The notes beneath the pieces are model-generated. The model was not told the origin of the DNA. It worked only from the letters and a program-made list of their open reading frames with translations, and searched no databases. The translations under genes were made by a program, and so were the position numbers. From JAAYDH01 sp964345825 (lineage in GTDB: Bacteria; Bacillota_I; Bacilli_A; RFN20; CAG-826), in NCBI GenBank assembly GCA_964345825.1, contig CAYFSI010000001.1:28738-92737 (forward strand): 64,000 nucleotides of DNA, written 5' to 3'. This document shows positions 1 through 8,185 of the stretch, one piece after another. Every line of letters begins with the position of its first letter. The first letter of the stretch is position 1.

Positions 1-1
1 C

Positions 2-733
2 ATCATCGCTTGGTGCTTATTGTTAGTTGCTGTTGTAGTTATTCTCATTTTCTTCATTCTTAATCGGCGAGTTGATCGTCCAGATTTTCAAGGATATGTT
101 GTAAAAGCCTCTACCGCGATTAATAAGGCGAGTTTTGCTGATGGAAAATTCAGTAATGTCGTTTATTTCCCAAAAGACAAACTAGAGTTAGGAGAAGTAT
201 TTGCTGAAGGCGTGTATGCTGGCTTAACAAATTCGATTTCTCGAAATTTAGTCAAAGGGGCCTATTCTGATCACCATTTCAAAATGTGCGAATGTGCTTT
301 ATTTACTGGAGCGGGAAGACAAAGAAAAACCGCTTTCGTTGGCAAATATATAAACTTTGTTAATTCATTGGATTTTGATGGCAGATTTCTCTTTATCATT
401 AAGGGAAAAGAAAGTGTTGATCAACCGACATCATTGGATGATTTGGAATCATTAGAAAGCGATAGCGACTTTTTCGTTTATGGTCCCAAAGGCGCTAATG
501 TCAAAGATGTTTTTGGCACCAAGTTCCTTTCAAAGGTAAAAGCTCTCAAAGTTGAAAAACATTTGCTCAATGTAATATTCTGTGTTTGGGCGGGACACAC
601 TACCTTGTATTTAAGCTATGATGATTTGGTAAACGAATTACCTGTTGATAAAAAATTTGATCCTGATGGAGTTAAACAATTCCAGAAGGAACTGCCTGAC
701 TTTATGGAGGTCTTAGCTGAAATAGCTAGGTAA
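2..733 (+). CDS. Membrane-anchored protein, DUF3137-like, cut at the 5' end by the window edge
   Basis: The frame is open back to the window edge. The first in-window start is TTG at 20, inside a hydrophobic stretch, so the real start probably lies upstream. One transmembrane helix (LLLVAVVVILIFFIL) is followed by the basic stop NRR, then a soluble domain of about 200 residues. The order of segments (a predicted strand ending in CALFTGAGRQRKTAFVGKY, then DFDGRFLFIIKG, then SDSDFFVYGPKGANV, then a final strand ending TTLYLSYDDL) recalls the DUF3137 family, in which a 'GR' strand is followed by an 'FxVY' strand. That is pattern memory, not a search result. DUF3137 proteins have no established function. 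The next gene starts 5 bases later, so the two are probably cotranscribed. Confidence 0.5.
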   Translation: MIAWCLLLVAVVVILIFFILNRRVDRPDFQGYVVKASTAINKASFADGKFSNVVYFPKDKLELGEVFAEGVYAGLTNSISRNLVKGAYSDHHFKMCECALFTGAGRQRKTAFVGKYINFVNSLDFDGRFLFIIKGKESVDQPTSLDDLESLESDSDFFVYGPKGANVKDVFGTKFLSKVKALKVEKHLLNVIFCVWAGHTTLYLSYDDLVNELPVDKKFDPDGVKQFQKELPDFMEVLAEIAR

Positions 734-737
734 TTTC

Positions 738-1271
738 ATGAGCGTTGTTGGACGTTGGTTGGGAATACAATGCTACAAGCACAATGGTGATTTGCACCGT
801 GTTTGGGATCGTGGTTTTGTTATGGAGAATAACCATGATTTTATTGTTTCTGCTTCTCGCCGCGCCAAAGTTGTTGAAAACAACGGACGAAGTTGGTTTA
901 CAAAAGAACCCGCTATTACGATTTTTTCGAAACAAGAATGGTGGAATGTTATTTGTATGATTAAAGAAGACGGAGTCTGCTTCTATTGCAACATCGCTTC
1001 CCCCTCTCTCATTGACCATGACGTGATAAAGTACATCGACTATGATTTGGATGCCAAGCTATTTCCGAACGGAGAAGTTCGTGTATTGGATGAAAAAGAA
1101 TATGTCCATCATCATGATTTTTATGGCTACGATGATGACTTAGATGAGATATTAAAACACTCCATTTCTGATGTTGTTGAAAGAATGAAAAAAAGACTGT
1201 TTCCCTTTGACGAAAACTTCGTAAAAGATTACTACAACAAATTCACCAATCAGAATTTAAAGAAAGAATAA
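738..1271 (+). CDS. Nucleoside tri/diphosphate phosphatase of the DUF402 (Ntdp) family
   Basis: The 177-residue protein matches the Firmicutes DUF402/Ntdp pattern throughout: YKHNGDLHRVW near residue 13, WFTKEPAI near 53, WWNVICMIKEDG near 67, YCNIASP near 83, IKYIDYDLD near 97, then an acidic DEKEYVHHHDFY segment. Family members hydrolyse nucleoside tri- and diphosphates with divalent metal; the conserved acidic and tyrosine residues of the barrel are present (family knowledge). The length is normal for the family. The start ATG lies 5 bases after the previous stop, and only a weak TAGG precedes it, so translation may be coupled. tsaE follows after 4 bases. A short ORF opposite to it at 726-1019 is a shadow. 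Confidence 0.88.
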   Translation: MSVVGRWLGIQCYKHNGDLHRVWDRGFVMENNHDFIVSASRRAKVVENNGRSWFTKEPAITIFSKQEWWNVICMIKEDGVCFYCNIASPSLIDHDVIKYIDYDLDAKLFPNGEVRVLDEKEYVHHHDFYGYDDDLDEILKHSISDVVERMKKRLFPFDENFVKDYYNKFTNQNLKKE

Positions 1272-1275
1272 AAAT

Positions 1276-1722
1276 ATGCTTGTAAATATAGTTACTCATG
1301 GAGCCGAAAAGACCATCGAATTGGGAGAACGGCTCGCTTCAATATTGCCTAACGGAATCACCTTAGCTTTAAAGGGGGATTTAGGCGCGGGAAAAACAAC
1401 TCTTGTGAGAGGAATTGCTCGAGGACTAGGGATTAACGAAATCGTTCAATCTCCCACTTTCAACATTATGAAAATTTATTTCAAAGGCAAAAGACCTCTC
1501 ATACATATTGATGCATACCGATTGGAAGACATCAATACAGATATTGGTCTCGAAGAGTATATCGGTTACGAAACAGGAATCACTGTCATTGAATGGCCAA
1601 ACTATATCAAGAAATTTTTACCAAGTGACTTGCTTGAAATTGATATTAAAAACCTCGGAGGAGATAATCGCTCTTTTTCCTTTATTGGAAGAGAAGAAGT
1701 GATTAAAAACATTGCATTATGA
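1276..1722 (+). CDS. tsaE: TsaE, ATPase of tRNA t6A biosynthesis
   Basis: A small P-loop ATPase of 148 residues with Walker A GDLGAGKTT at residues 34-42 and the TsaE switch motif VQSPTFNIMK near residue 57. It ends with the family's 'HIDAYRL' strand (near residue 77) and 'ViEWP' segment. TsaE stimulates the TsaB-TsaD complex that transfers threonylcarbamoyl to A37 of ANN-decoding tRNAs. It overlaps tsaB by 4 bases (ATGA), so the two are translationally coupled. The whole t6A transfer set lies in this group except TsaC/Sua5, which makes the threonylcarbamoyl-AMP and is not seen in the window. Confidence 0.95.
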   Translation: MLVNIVTHGAEKTIELGERLASILPNGITLALKGDLGAGKTTLVRGIARGLGINEIVQSPTFNIMKIYFKGKRPLIHIDAYRLEDINTDIGLEEYIGYETGITVIEWPNYIKKFLPSDLLEIDIKNLGGDNRSFSFIGREEVIKNIAL

Positions 1723-2306
1723 AGTATACAATTTTATTAGACTCATCAAATACATCGCTAACTGTTGGATTAGCCAAAGAACATCATCTCATTGATTCAA
1801 TATCTTATGAATCTTGGCAATCTCAATCAGAGCACATGATTCCCGAGCTAGATAACCTATTATCGAAACATCAAATAGGAAAAAATGATATTGATAGAGT
1901 CATTGTCGCTATTGGGCCTGGTTCTTACACTGGAGTGAGGATTGCTCTCAGCATTGCCAAGACAATCGCAACAGTGTTGCCTATAAGTTTATATACGGTT
2001 AGCTCGTTGCGTGTCTTGAAGGATAAAGAAAATCCTTCTATTTGTCTTATTAATGCCCGTAGCAACCGATCATATATTGGAATTTACCAAGGATCATCTT
2101 GTTTGCTTCCTGATCAAATAATGAACAATGAACAAGTTTTGGATTATATTGTCGGACACCCAAATTATCATGTTTGTGGTGATACTCAATATCTTAAAAT
2201 TGATGGAATAAAAACGAATATTGCCGAAGAAATGCTTTCTTTGCAGGGTTTTATTGAAAAAATTGATAACCCTTTAGGCGTTGTTCCGGTCTATATGAGA
2301 GATTAA
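1719..2306 (+). CDS. tsaB: TsaB, t6A complex scaffold protein
   Basis: The 195-residue protein belongs to the ASKHA fold. The N-terminal strand (ILLDSSNTSLTVGL) and the GPGSYTGVRI motif near residue 66 are diagnostic of TsaB. It is somewhat shorter than the 220-235 residues usual in Firmicutes, and the C-terminal subdomain looks compact. TsaB is an inactive TsaD paralogue that dimerises with TsaD and bridges it to TsaE. Its start overlaps the tsaE stop, and rimI begins 2 bases after its own stop, so the operon is very tight. Confidence 0.94.
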   Translation: MKYTILLDSSNTSLTVGLAKEHHLIDSISYESWQSQSEHMIPELDNLLSKHQIGKNDIDRVIVAIGPGSYTGVRIALSIAKTIATVLPISLYTVSSLRVLKDKENPSICLINARSNRSYIGIYQGSSCLLPDQIMNNEQVLDYIVGHPNYHVCGDTQYLKIDGIKTNIAEEMLSLQGFIEKIDNPLGVVPVYMRD

Positions 2307-2307
2307 C

Positions 2308-2802
2308 ATGGAATATTTAAATGTCACGATTCGACCCGCCACTGAAAAAGATTTGCCGGCAATTCTTGAAATTGAAAATCTTACTTTTGTTTCTCCTTGG
2401 AAAGAGAAAGATTTCCGCTATGAATTAACTGAAAATCCAGTTAGCAATTTCTGGGTCGTCGAACTCGAAATCGAGTCTCAAGGCCTCAAATCAGTTCTTG
2501 GATTTTGCGATTATTGGCAAACTTTTGATTCTGCCACGATATGTAAAATTGCTGTTCACCCAGAGATGCAAAGGCATGATTTAGGTTCTGCGATGATGGA
2601 TGAAATCATCAATGATTGTGCTGCTAAACAAGTATTAACTTTAACCCTCGAAGTCCGAGTATCAAATTCGAAAGCCATCGCTTTTTATAAAAAGCATGGG
2701 TTCCGTGAGATAGTAATTAAACCCCATTATTATGATAATGGTGAAGATGCATTATATATGCTATTGGAGATAGGAAATTATGGCGCTGATTTTAGCAATT
2801 GA
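2308..2802 (+). CDS. rimI: RimI-like N-acetyltransferase
   Basis: A 164-residue GNAT protein. The N-terminal 'TIRPATEKDLPAILEIE' strand-helix, the central strand CKIAVHPEMQ near residue 90, 'TLEVRVSNSKAIAFYKKHGF' near residue 113 and the aromatic end are typical of RimI, which acetylates the N-terminus of ribosomal protein S18 and often sits between tsaB and tsaD. The acetyl-CoA pyrophosphate loop reads QRHDLGSA, where the usual pattern is QxxGxG, so the first glycine is Asp. The fold is otherwise intact. Its end overlaps the tsaD start by 23 bases. Confidence 0.88.
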   Translation: MEYLNVTIRPATEKDLPAILEIENLTFVSPWKEKDFRYELTENPVSNFWVVELEIESQGLKSVLGFCDYWQTFDSATICKIAVHPEMQRHDLGSAMMDEIINDCAAKQVLTLTLEVRVSNSKAIAFYKKHGFREIVIKPHYYDNGEDALYMLLEIGNYGADFSN

Positions 2803-3799
2803 ATCTAGCTGTGATGAAACAGCTATTGCCATCATAAGAGATGGTGCTTTACTTTCGAATATCGTTTCTTCCCAAGCTGATGTCCACGCTAAATATGGAG
2901 GTGTGATGCCTGAAATCGCTTCTCGCCTTCATGTGGAAAATATTGGTGTTGTACTAAAGGAAGCACTTGAAAGGGCAAATGTGAACATCGCTGATATTGA
3001 CGCTTTCGCTGTTACTCGTGGCCCAGGTTTAATCGGAGCTCTTCACGTTGGACTGCAAGCCGCAAAAACCCTAGCAATGCTTTTTAAAAAACCTTTGATA
3101 CCGGTTCATCATTTGGTCGGACATATTTATGCTAATGAATATATTCAGCCATTTCATTTCCCTCTATTAGCTGTTGTTGTCTCAGGAGGCAATACTGAAC
3201 TAATTTTGATGAAGGAACATATGTCATTTGATGTTATTGGCGAAACTCGCGATGACGCTATTGGTGAGTGCTATGACAAGGTGGCCCGCGTTCTCGGACT
3301 CCCTTATCCAGGTGGAATTCCAATCGATAGATTGGCAAAAGAAGGCAATCATTCTTACAATCTTCCAATCCCATTGAAGGGTGAACATACATACGATTTA
3401 TCTTTCTCTGGATTGAAAACTAATGTCATCAATTTAGTGCATAATCTCGAGCAAAAAGGCGAAAAAGTTAATGTTCCTGATATGTGCAAATCTTTTCAAG
3501 ATGTCGCGATTGGAACAATAGTTGACCGAGTTAAAAGAGCCGTTCGAGAATTTGAGGTGAATGAAGTTATTCTCGGTGGTGGTGTCTCAGCCAATTCATA
3601 TCTTCGCAGTGAAATGACACGTGAAATGGAAAAAATGAATGTTCATATTAACATTCCTCCAATGTGGTGTTGCACAGATAATGCTGCTATGATTGCAAAA
3701 GTCGCAGAGCGGTTATATGAAATGCGTTTATTTGCACCTTTGGATCTTGGTGTGGATCCAAACTGGAAAATCGAAGATTATGATAAATTCACAAATTAA
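2780..3799 (+). CDS. tsaD: TsaD, tRNA threonylcarbamoyladenosine transferase
   Basis: The 339-residue Kae1/Qri7/TsaD protein begins ALILAIESSCDETAIAI, the family signature. Metal ligands are visible: H111 and H115 in HHLVGH, and the C-terminal Asp of CTDNAAMIA. GGNTEL and SFSGLKT motifs are present. With TsaB and TsaE it forms the t6A37 transferase. GGAGATAGG just before the ATG is a good ribosome site inside the rimI coding end, which supports this start. It ends the t6A group; a promoter for asnS lies in the 51-base gap that follows. Confidence 0.97.
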   Translation: MALILAIESSCDETAIAIIRDGALLSNIVSSQADVHAKYGGVMPEIASRLHVENIGVVLKEALERANVNIADIDAFAVTRGPGLIGALHVGLQAAKTLAMLFKKPLIPVHHLVGHIYANEYIQPFHFPLLAVVVSGGNTELILMKEHMSFDVIGETRDDAIGECYDKVARVLGLPYPGGIPIDRLAKEGNHSYNLPIPLKGEHTYDLSFSGLKTNVINLVHNLEQKGEKVNVPDMCKSFQDVAIGTIVDRVKRAVREFEVNEVILGGGVSANSYLRSEMTREMEKMNVHINIPPMWCCTDNAAMIAKVAERLYEMRLFAPLDLGVDPNWKIEDYDKFTN

Positions 3800-3820
3800 A
3801 ATGATTTAATCATTTATTCT

Positions 3821-3828
3821 TGTATAAT
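3821..3828 (+). promoter_or_regulatory. -10 box of the asnS promoter
   Basis: TGTATAAT occurs 22 bases before the asnS start codon and just after the tsaD stop. No good -35 is visible 16-18 bases upstream. The same TGTATAAT octamer recurs before the pirin, polymerase-like, small leaderless and 716-residue exoprotein genes. Confidence 0.6.
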
Positions 3829-3850
3829 AATTTTACGGAGGATAGGAAAT

Positions 3851-5242
3851 ATGGATTCTTACGATGTAACCGATTTTGAACTCTATGACGTCGTTGTTAG
3901 CGGCGATGAGGAAGAAATATCAAAGCTGAAAAGTATTATTTTAGAAGGTTGGGTAAAGACAAATCGAGACAATGGCTCGATTGGTTTTATCGAATTTAAT
4001 GATGGGACATATTTTAAAAATGTTCAGCTAGTCTATCACAAGGAATGCAAGGATTATAGTCTTCTCTCGGCTTTAAAAACCGGTGCTGCAATTAAGATAA
4101 AAGGCGATGTCTCACTTACTCCGGAAAATAAACAACCATTCGAAGTTGTCATTAATGAATGTGAATTAGAGGGTGATGTGGCGGATGATTATCCTTTACA
4201 AAAGAAGAGACATTCATTCGAATTTTTGCGAGATATCGCTCATATTAGACCTCGGGCGAATACCTTTCAAGCTATCTTCCGAGTTCGTAGTGTATTATCA
4301 ATGGCAATCCATGAGTTCTTCCAAGAACGTGGGTTCATATATGTTCATACCCCATTAATTACCACAAATGATGGAGAAGGGGCAGGCAACGTTTTCGATG
4401 TTGTCACTCACGATACGAAAGATCCAAACTCATTCTATGGTCAAAAAGTCAATTTGACTGTTACTGGACAACTCCATGTTGAACCATTCGCTCTTTCTTT
4501 CCGCGATGTTTATACATTTGGACCAGCCTTCAGAGCAGAACATAGCAACACAACACGTCATGCTAGCGAATTTTGGATGGTTGAGCCAGAAATTGCTTTT
4601 GCCGACTTACAAGATGACATGAATCTCATTGAAGACTGTGTGAAATATTGCATTAATTATCTTCTTGTCTCTTGTCCGGCCGAGATGGAATTTTTTAATT
4701 CGATGATTGATAACACTCTATTTGATCGACTCCATCAGGTCATTGAGTCTGAATTTAAAGTGTTGACTTATACCGAAGGAGTTGAATTATTGAAAAAAGC
4801 CGTCAAAGAAGGACAAAAATTCGAAAATAGCAACATCGAATGGGGAATGGATTTACAATCTGAACATGAGAGATATTTAACCGAACAAGTCTTCAAAGGC
4901 CCACTCTTTCTTATCAACTATCCAAAAGAAATTAAAGCTTTCTATATGCGTCAAAACGATGATGGAAAAACTGTTGCTGCGTGCGACTTATTAGTCCCTG
5001 CCGTTGGAGAACTCGTTGGAGGATCTCAACGCGAAGAAAGATATGACATCCTGAAAGCAAAAATGGATGCGTTAGGCTTAACCAAAGGACTAGAATGGTA
5101 TCTCGATACTCGCCGTTATGGCGGATGCAAACACGCGGGGTTTGGTCTTGGCTTCGATCGATTGCTCATGTATGTCACTGGCATGCAAAACATTCGCGAT
5201 GTTCAGCCTTATCCACGCACATCAAATTCGATTAAGTATTAG
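3851..5242 (+). CDS. asnS: Asparaginyl-tRNA synthetase
   Basis: A class IIb synthetase of 463 residues. An N-terminal OB anticodon-binding domain (residues about 30-115, with EGWVKTNRDNG) is followed by the catalytic domain: TGQLHVE, motif 2 with FGPAFRAEHSNTTRHASEFW, and motif 3 GLGFDRLLMY near the C-terminus. FWMVEPE after motif 2 favours AsnRS over AspRS. It charges tRNA-Asn directly, which leaves the downstream GatCAB amidotransferase mainly for Gln-tRNA-Gln. GGAGGA with a TATAAT box upstream supports the start. Length is normal. Confidence 0.95.
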   Translation: MDSYDVTDFELYDVVVSGDEEEISKLKSIILEGWVKTNRDNGSIGFIEFNDGTYFKNVQLVYHKECKDYSLLSALKTGAAIKIKGDVSLTPENKQPFEVVINECELEGDVADDYPLQKKRHSFEFLRDIAHIRPRANTFQAIFRVRSVLSMAIHEFFQERGFIYVHTPLITTNDGEGAGNVFDVVTHDTKDPNSFYGQKVNLTVTGQLHVEPFALSFRDVYTFGPAFRAEHSNTTRHASEFWMVEPEIAFADLQDDMNLIEDCVKYCINYLLVSCPAEMEFFNSMIDNTLFDRLHQVIESEFKVLTYTEGVELLKKAVKEGQKFENSNIEWGMDLQSEHERYLTEQVFKGPLFLINYPKEIKAFYMRQNDDGKTVAACDLLVPAVGELVGGSQREERYDILKAKMDALGLTKGLEWYLDTRRYGGCKHAGFGLGFDRLLMYVTGMQNIRDVQPYPRTSNSIKY

Positions 5243-5245
5243 ATT

Positions 5246-5395
5246 ATGGCTAAAAAAGCAAAAAACGCTCCCGTAACTCAAGAAGAAATTAATCGTCGAA
5301 TTCGCATGAAGAGACGATTTTTGTGGTTACTGATTATACTTGATGCTTTGTTTGTTGCTTACCTTGTCTATCAAATTGTAATAATTGTAATTTAA
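5246..5395 (+). CDS. Small single-pass membrane protein, 49 residues
   Basis: An ATG 3 bases after the asnS stop opens a 49-codon frame. It encodes a basic N-terminus (MAKKAKNAPVTQEEINRRI), a positively charged boundary (RMKRR) and one hydrophobic helix (FLWLLIILDALFVAYLVYQ) up to the end. The charge layout and helix length look like a genuine membrane protein and the frame closes just before a terminator hairpin, so it is probably cotranscribed with asnS. No family recognised. Confidence 0.55.
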   Translation: MAKKAKNAPVTQEEINRRIRMKRRFLWLLIILDALFVAYLVYQIVIIVI

Positions 5396-5397
5396 AT

Positions 5398-5430
5398 AAA
5401 AGTCTCGATTATTTCTTGAGACTTTTATTT
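5398..5430. terminator. Bidirectional terminator between the asnS group and the minus-strand membrane genes
   Basis: AAAAGTCTC (5398-5406) pairs perfectly with GAGACTTTT (5418-5426) around an 11-base loop. U-rich tracts follow on both strands. It serves the convergent asnS and 5409-6116 transcripts and overlaps the end of the latter gene. Confidence 0.8.
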
Positions 5431-6116
5431 TCTTCATTTGTTTTAACTTCGCTATTTAATGGCGCTTTACCGGCATTTAATGAACTCATTAGCTGTTCAT
5501 TTTGGTTGAACTTATCAAGGTTCTTATCAAATATTGATTCACCTAGTTTCTTAATTCTCGATGCGCGTGAAATCAATGATTGAACACACCACAAGTACCA
5601 CAGTCCTCCGACTGCCATACCTGGAACAAATAGATAACTTCCCCAAGCTGTTAAGACGAATTCTGGCGAATGAACCAAAACCGGTGGATTGAAAGTAAAC
5701 GATAGAGTTAGTGGATCTAATATGAACATGCCATCGAAGTTCCATAAGAATAGAACTGTGTTAAAGCCATCCACTTTATTAAAAACATCGTAACTAAAGT
5801 CATGATAAACGAGATTTCTTACCACCAAGATGATCCCTGAAATTAACATGATTATAACTGGGATGCGAGCTGCTTTATAGAAAATAATCCAATTCTTTTT
5901 GTGAGCGTATTTTGAGAATGTTTTTTTATCGGTAATGACACGCGAATACACAACATCGGAAACACAACTATCAAGTCTTCTTCCTTGCCATTTCATCACT
6001 CTGACAATTAGATAGCCAATTGCCCCGACAATAACAAAAATAAGAATAAAAACAAGAAGAAATGCGATGAGCAATCTTTTATCTGATTCAGTTAGTTTTA
6101 ATAAACTTGGTAACAT
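5409..6116 (-). CDS. Membrane protein of unknown function, 235 residues
   Basis: Three or four hydrophobic segments are visible: LLIAFLLVFILIFVIVGAIG near residue 15, VIIMLISGIILVV near 91, and a pair around residues 155-180 containing GSYLFVPGMAVGGLWYLW. A charged tail of about 60 residues follows, rich in Asn, Lys and Glu. I do not recognise a family. It is the last gene of a three-gene minus-strand unit and starts 2 bases after the stop of its neighbour, so the three proteins probably work together in the envelope. Confidence 0.7.
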   Translation of the reverse strand: MLPSLLKLTESDKRLLIAFLLVFILIFVIVGAIGYLIVRVMKWQGRRLDSCVSDVVYSRVITDKKTFSKYAHKKNWIIFYKAARIPVIIMLISGIILVVRNLVYHDFSYDVFNKVDGFNTVLFLWNFDGMFILDPLTLSFTFNPPVLVHSPEFVLTAWGSYLFVPGMAVGGLWYLWCVQSLISRASRIKKLGESIFDKNLDKFNQNEQLMSSLNAGKAPLNSEVKTNEENKSLKK

Positions 6117-6118
6117 GA

Positions 6119-6730
6119 TTAAAAATCCTTAAAGTGGATGTCGACGCCACTATCTTTTTCTTTCTCTTTCCCATCTTCTTGATCATTTAGGTCGTCGAAA
6201 TGAGTCCTTTTAGGAGAATACTTTCCAATGGGAACACTTTCTTCGGGGATACTATTTGCTTTAACAGCGGTTTTCTTTTCATCGGCAGGTTTGATATTTG
6301 AAGGTTGAGGTTCATCTATAGTAATTGTTTGGTCATCTTTTTGAATGGAATGTGCTTTTGGATTTTCGCTTTCAATGTCGATTCCAAAACAGGCATCTTC
6401 AACGGTAGAAGGTTCACTAAGAGGGACAAAATCTGATGTCCTTGGTTCAACAATATTTATTGAATCTTCAGTTTGCGGGGCGCCATCTTGCTTGATGACT
6501 GGATTTGAACTGGCTGGAATAGCATTTTGAATAATTTGTTTGGCCTTTTTGTCCTCTGGCAATTCGATATTCAAAGAACGACCCATAAAAAATAAAACAA
6601 TAGACTTAAAGAATAAATAAATAAAAGCTATTAGTCCAGCAATGGCATAGCCACTTATGACTAAAAGAAAAAAGGGCAGTACCAGAAGATACAACAAACC
6701 TTTTCCAACACTCTTAAATAAACTTTCCAT
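6119..6730 (-). CDS. Membrane-anchored protein with long disordered polar tail
   Basis: Residues about 10-52 hold two hydrophobic segments (GLLYLLVLPFFLLVISGYAI and the next, ending VLFFMGR). The remaining 150 residues are polar and low in order, rich in Glu, Asp, Lys, Pro and Ser, and end in SGVDIHFKDF. The layout suggests a membrane anchor with a cytoplasmic interaction tail. No family recognised. Its start codon overlaps the stop region of the 311-residue gene by one base, so the pair is coupled. Confidence 0.65.
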   Translation of the reverse strand: MESLFKSVGKGLLYLLVLPFFLLVISGYAIAGLIAFIYLFFKSIVLFFMGRSLNIELPEDKKAKQIIQNAIPASSNPVIKQDGAPQTEDSINIVEPRTSDFVPLSEPSTVEDACFGIDIESENPKAHSIQKDDQTITIDEPQPSNIKPADEKKTAVKANSIPEESVPIGKYSPKRTHFDDLNDQEDGKEKEKDSGVDIHFKDF

Positions 6731-7665
6731 TAGGGTTGCCTATTTTCAATTGTAGCTTTCTTTGTTTTCATTAACAAATAATTATTTATAAAACCAATAA
6801 TTGCACAAAAAAGCGGAAATATCTGTGCAACTAGAAGCCCCAATGGCTGGCTTGTAGAGTTACTAACTGGGAGGTATAGAAGCGAAAAAATAAACATAGA
6901 AAATATTAAAGAAATTAGTAGAGTCACAATAATCCATCTTTTCTTTTCAACTATCAATGAGCCAATACAATAGAAGCCAAGTAAGAGAGATAAAATCATT
7001 CCTGTGTATGATAATTCAGGATATAGGAAAGCTAAAACAACACTTAGGACAATAAAAAACAAAGTTGCACAAGGGACAATAAGATTGTCTTTCTTTTCAA
7101 AACGAGGGTTAATATATAGCTTAGAAATCTCTTCATAAATTATCATAAACGAGATAGCTTGCTGAACAATGGCAAGAACGCAAATAAAGATATTTTGTAC
7201 ATATTTTAGGTAGGCAAAATTTTGCAAAGAAAATAGTGTTGCAAAATCAGTTACAATATTTCTTTGATAGATTAGATATATAAGCGGAATAGCAAGGTAA
7301 GAAAGCGTAACTTGCGCTAAAACCCCACATAAAATAATGATAATGGGTGAAACGCCTTTCTCTATTAGTATTCCGAAAATAAAACCAGAAACAAGCGATG
7401 GTATGACATAGAAAATTACATTCCCGATGTCCCAAAAGCTAGCTAATGTGCAGAGAAGAATTGTGGCAATTGCATAAATCAAAAAGTATTTCTTTTTGCA
7501 AAAGTAAGTAACGACTGTGCTAGCCAAAGGAAGGATAAAAATCAAAAGAATAAATAGAACAGGTATCCAAGCTGAAAGCAAAATAAATATGACATTAATA
7601 GCAGCCATTAAAGCCATGTAAGCGATGTTTCCAATCAAGGTCTTTTTCTTTTTGAAAATTGCCAT
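6730..7665 (-). CDS. Polytopic membrane protein, resembling DUF2232/ECF S-component proteins
   Basis: The 311-residue protein has about eight hydrophobic helices, beginning IGNIAYMALMAAINVIFILL, and a basic N-terminus (MAIFKKKKT). A conserved-looking 'ALMAAINVIFILLSAWIPV...LPLASTVVTYFCKKKYFLIYAI' opening is typical in style of DUF2232 (YybS-like) and ECF S components, but no ligand motif is evident, so this is only a resemblance. It is the first gene of the minus-strand unit. Its ATG lies 7 bases after an extended -10 box and lacks a Shine-Dalgarno site, so the mRNA is predicted to be leaderless. Confidence 0.6.
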   Translation of the reverse strand: MAIFKKKKTLIGNIAYMALMAAINVIFILLSAWIPVLFILLIFILPLASTVVTYFCKKKYFLIYAIATILLCTLASFWDIGNVIFYVIPSLVSGFIFGILIEKGVSPIIIILCGVLAQVTLSYLAIPLIYLIYQRNIVTDFATLFSLQNFAYLKYVQNIFICVLAIVQQAISFMIIYEEISKLYINPRFEKKDNLIVPCATLFFIVLSVVLAFLYPELSYTGMILSLLLGFYCIGSLIVEKKRWIIVTLLISLIFSMFIFSLLYLPVSNSTSQPLGLLVAQIFPLFCAIIGFINNYLLMKTKKATIENRQP

Positions 7666-7672
7666 TTATTTT

Positions 7673-7702
7673 ATTTTACCATTAAGAAATTGAAATTGTA
7701 AA
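7673..7702 (-). promoter_or_regulatory. Promoter of the minus-strand membrane-protein unit, leaderless type
   Basis: On the minus strand TTTACA (7702-7697) and TAAAAT (7678-7673) are 18 bases apart, with TG one base before the -10 (extended box). Only 7 bases separate the -10 from the ATG at 7665. The -35 lies on the same bases as the -35 of the divergent promoter. Confidence 0.6.
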
Positions 7703-7723
7703 AAAAGGACGAAAAAATACTAT
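7696..7723 (+). promoter_or_regulatory. Promoter of the thioredoxin-like lipoprotein gene, leaderless type
   Basis: TTGTAA (7696-7701) and TACTAT (7718-7723) have 16-base spacing, and the GTG start is 8 bases after the -10. AAAGGAC at 7704-7710 lies inside the promoter spacer, too far upstream to serve as a ribosome site. Confidence 0.5.
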
Positions 7724-7731
7724 ATATATTT

Positions 7732-8157
7732 GTGAGAAAAATCATTTTGTTCGCAACGCTTATACTTATTGCCTTTCCATCTTGTCAAAAATCAAAACAA
7801 AGAAATAGCGAGTATGACTATGTCGATTTTGATCATTTACAAATTCAGTGGAAGGATCTTTTTACTCAAGAAGAAAGCTTTTATTATGTCTATTTTTATA
7901 GCGAACAATGTTACTATTGTGAGTCTTTCAAAAGCGACTTTTTTGATTACATTTCCACCTCTAAAAACATTTTTTTCTTATTGTCCTATCAACCAGAAAT
8001 CCCAATCAAAAAAGATATTGATATGACAATCGGAGCCGAATCGCTTGATAAAATGTGGTTTGGAGGGACACCGAGTCTTATCTATTTGGAAAACAATGTT
8101 GTTAAAGATAATGTCCTAGGGGTCCAGAATATTTCCTCTTATCTTAAGCTGATTTGA
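7732..8157 (+). CDS. Thioredoxin-fold lipoprotein with a CYYC active site
   Basis: The 141-residue protein has a GTG start, a short signal peptide and a lipobox ending at C18 (AFPSC). The mature part has a thioredoxin-like core: strand FYYVYFYSEQ, CxxC as C60-Y-Y-C63 at a helix start, and a GGTP turn near residue 115 that gives the cis-proline of thioredoxins, followed by a final strand. It is likely a membrane-tethered extracellular thiol-disulphide oxidoreductase. The partner reductase is not visible. Upstream spacing predicts a leaderless transcript. The short inverted repeat CAATTT/AAATTG after the stop is not a convincing terminator. Confidence 0.75.
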   Translation: MRKIILFATLILIAFPSCQKSKQRNSEYDYVDFDHLQIQWKDLFTQEESFYYVYFYSEQCYYCESFKSDFFDYISTSKNIFFLLSYQPEIPIKKDIDMTIGAESLDKMWFGGTPSLIYLENNVVKDNVLGVQNISSYLKLI

Positions 8158-8185
8158 ATATCCTTGGGCAATTTCAGGAAATAAA

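Noticed and set aside
726..1019. An antisense frame opposite the DUF402 gene
   Set aside because: The plus-strand protein is clearly conserved along its whole length. The minus frame has no ribosome site and no recognisable sequence.
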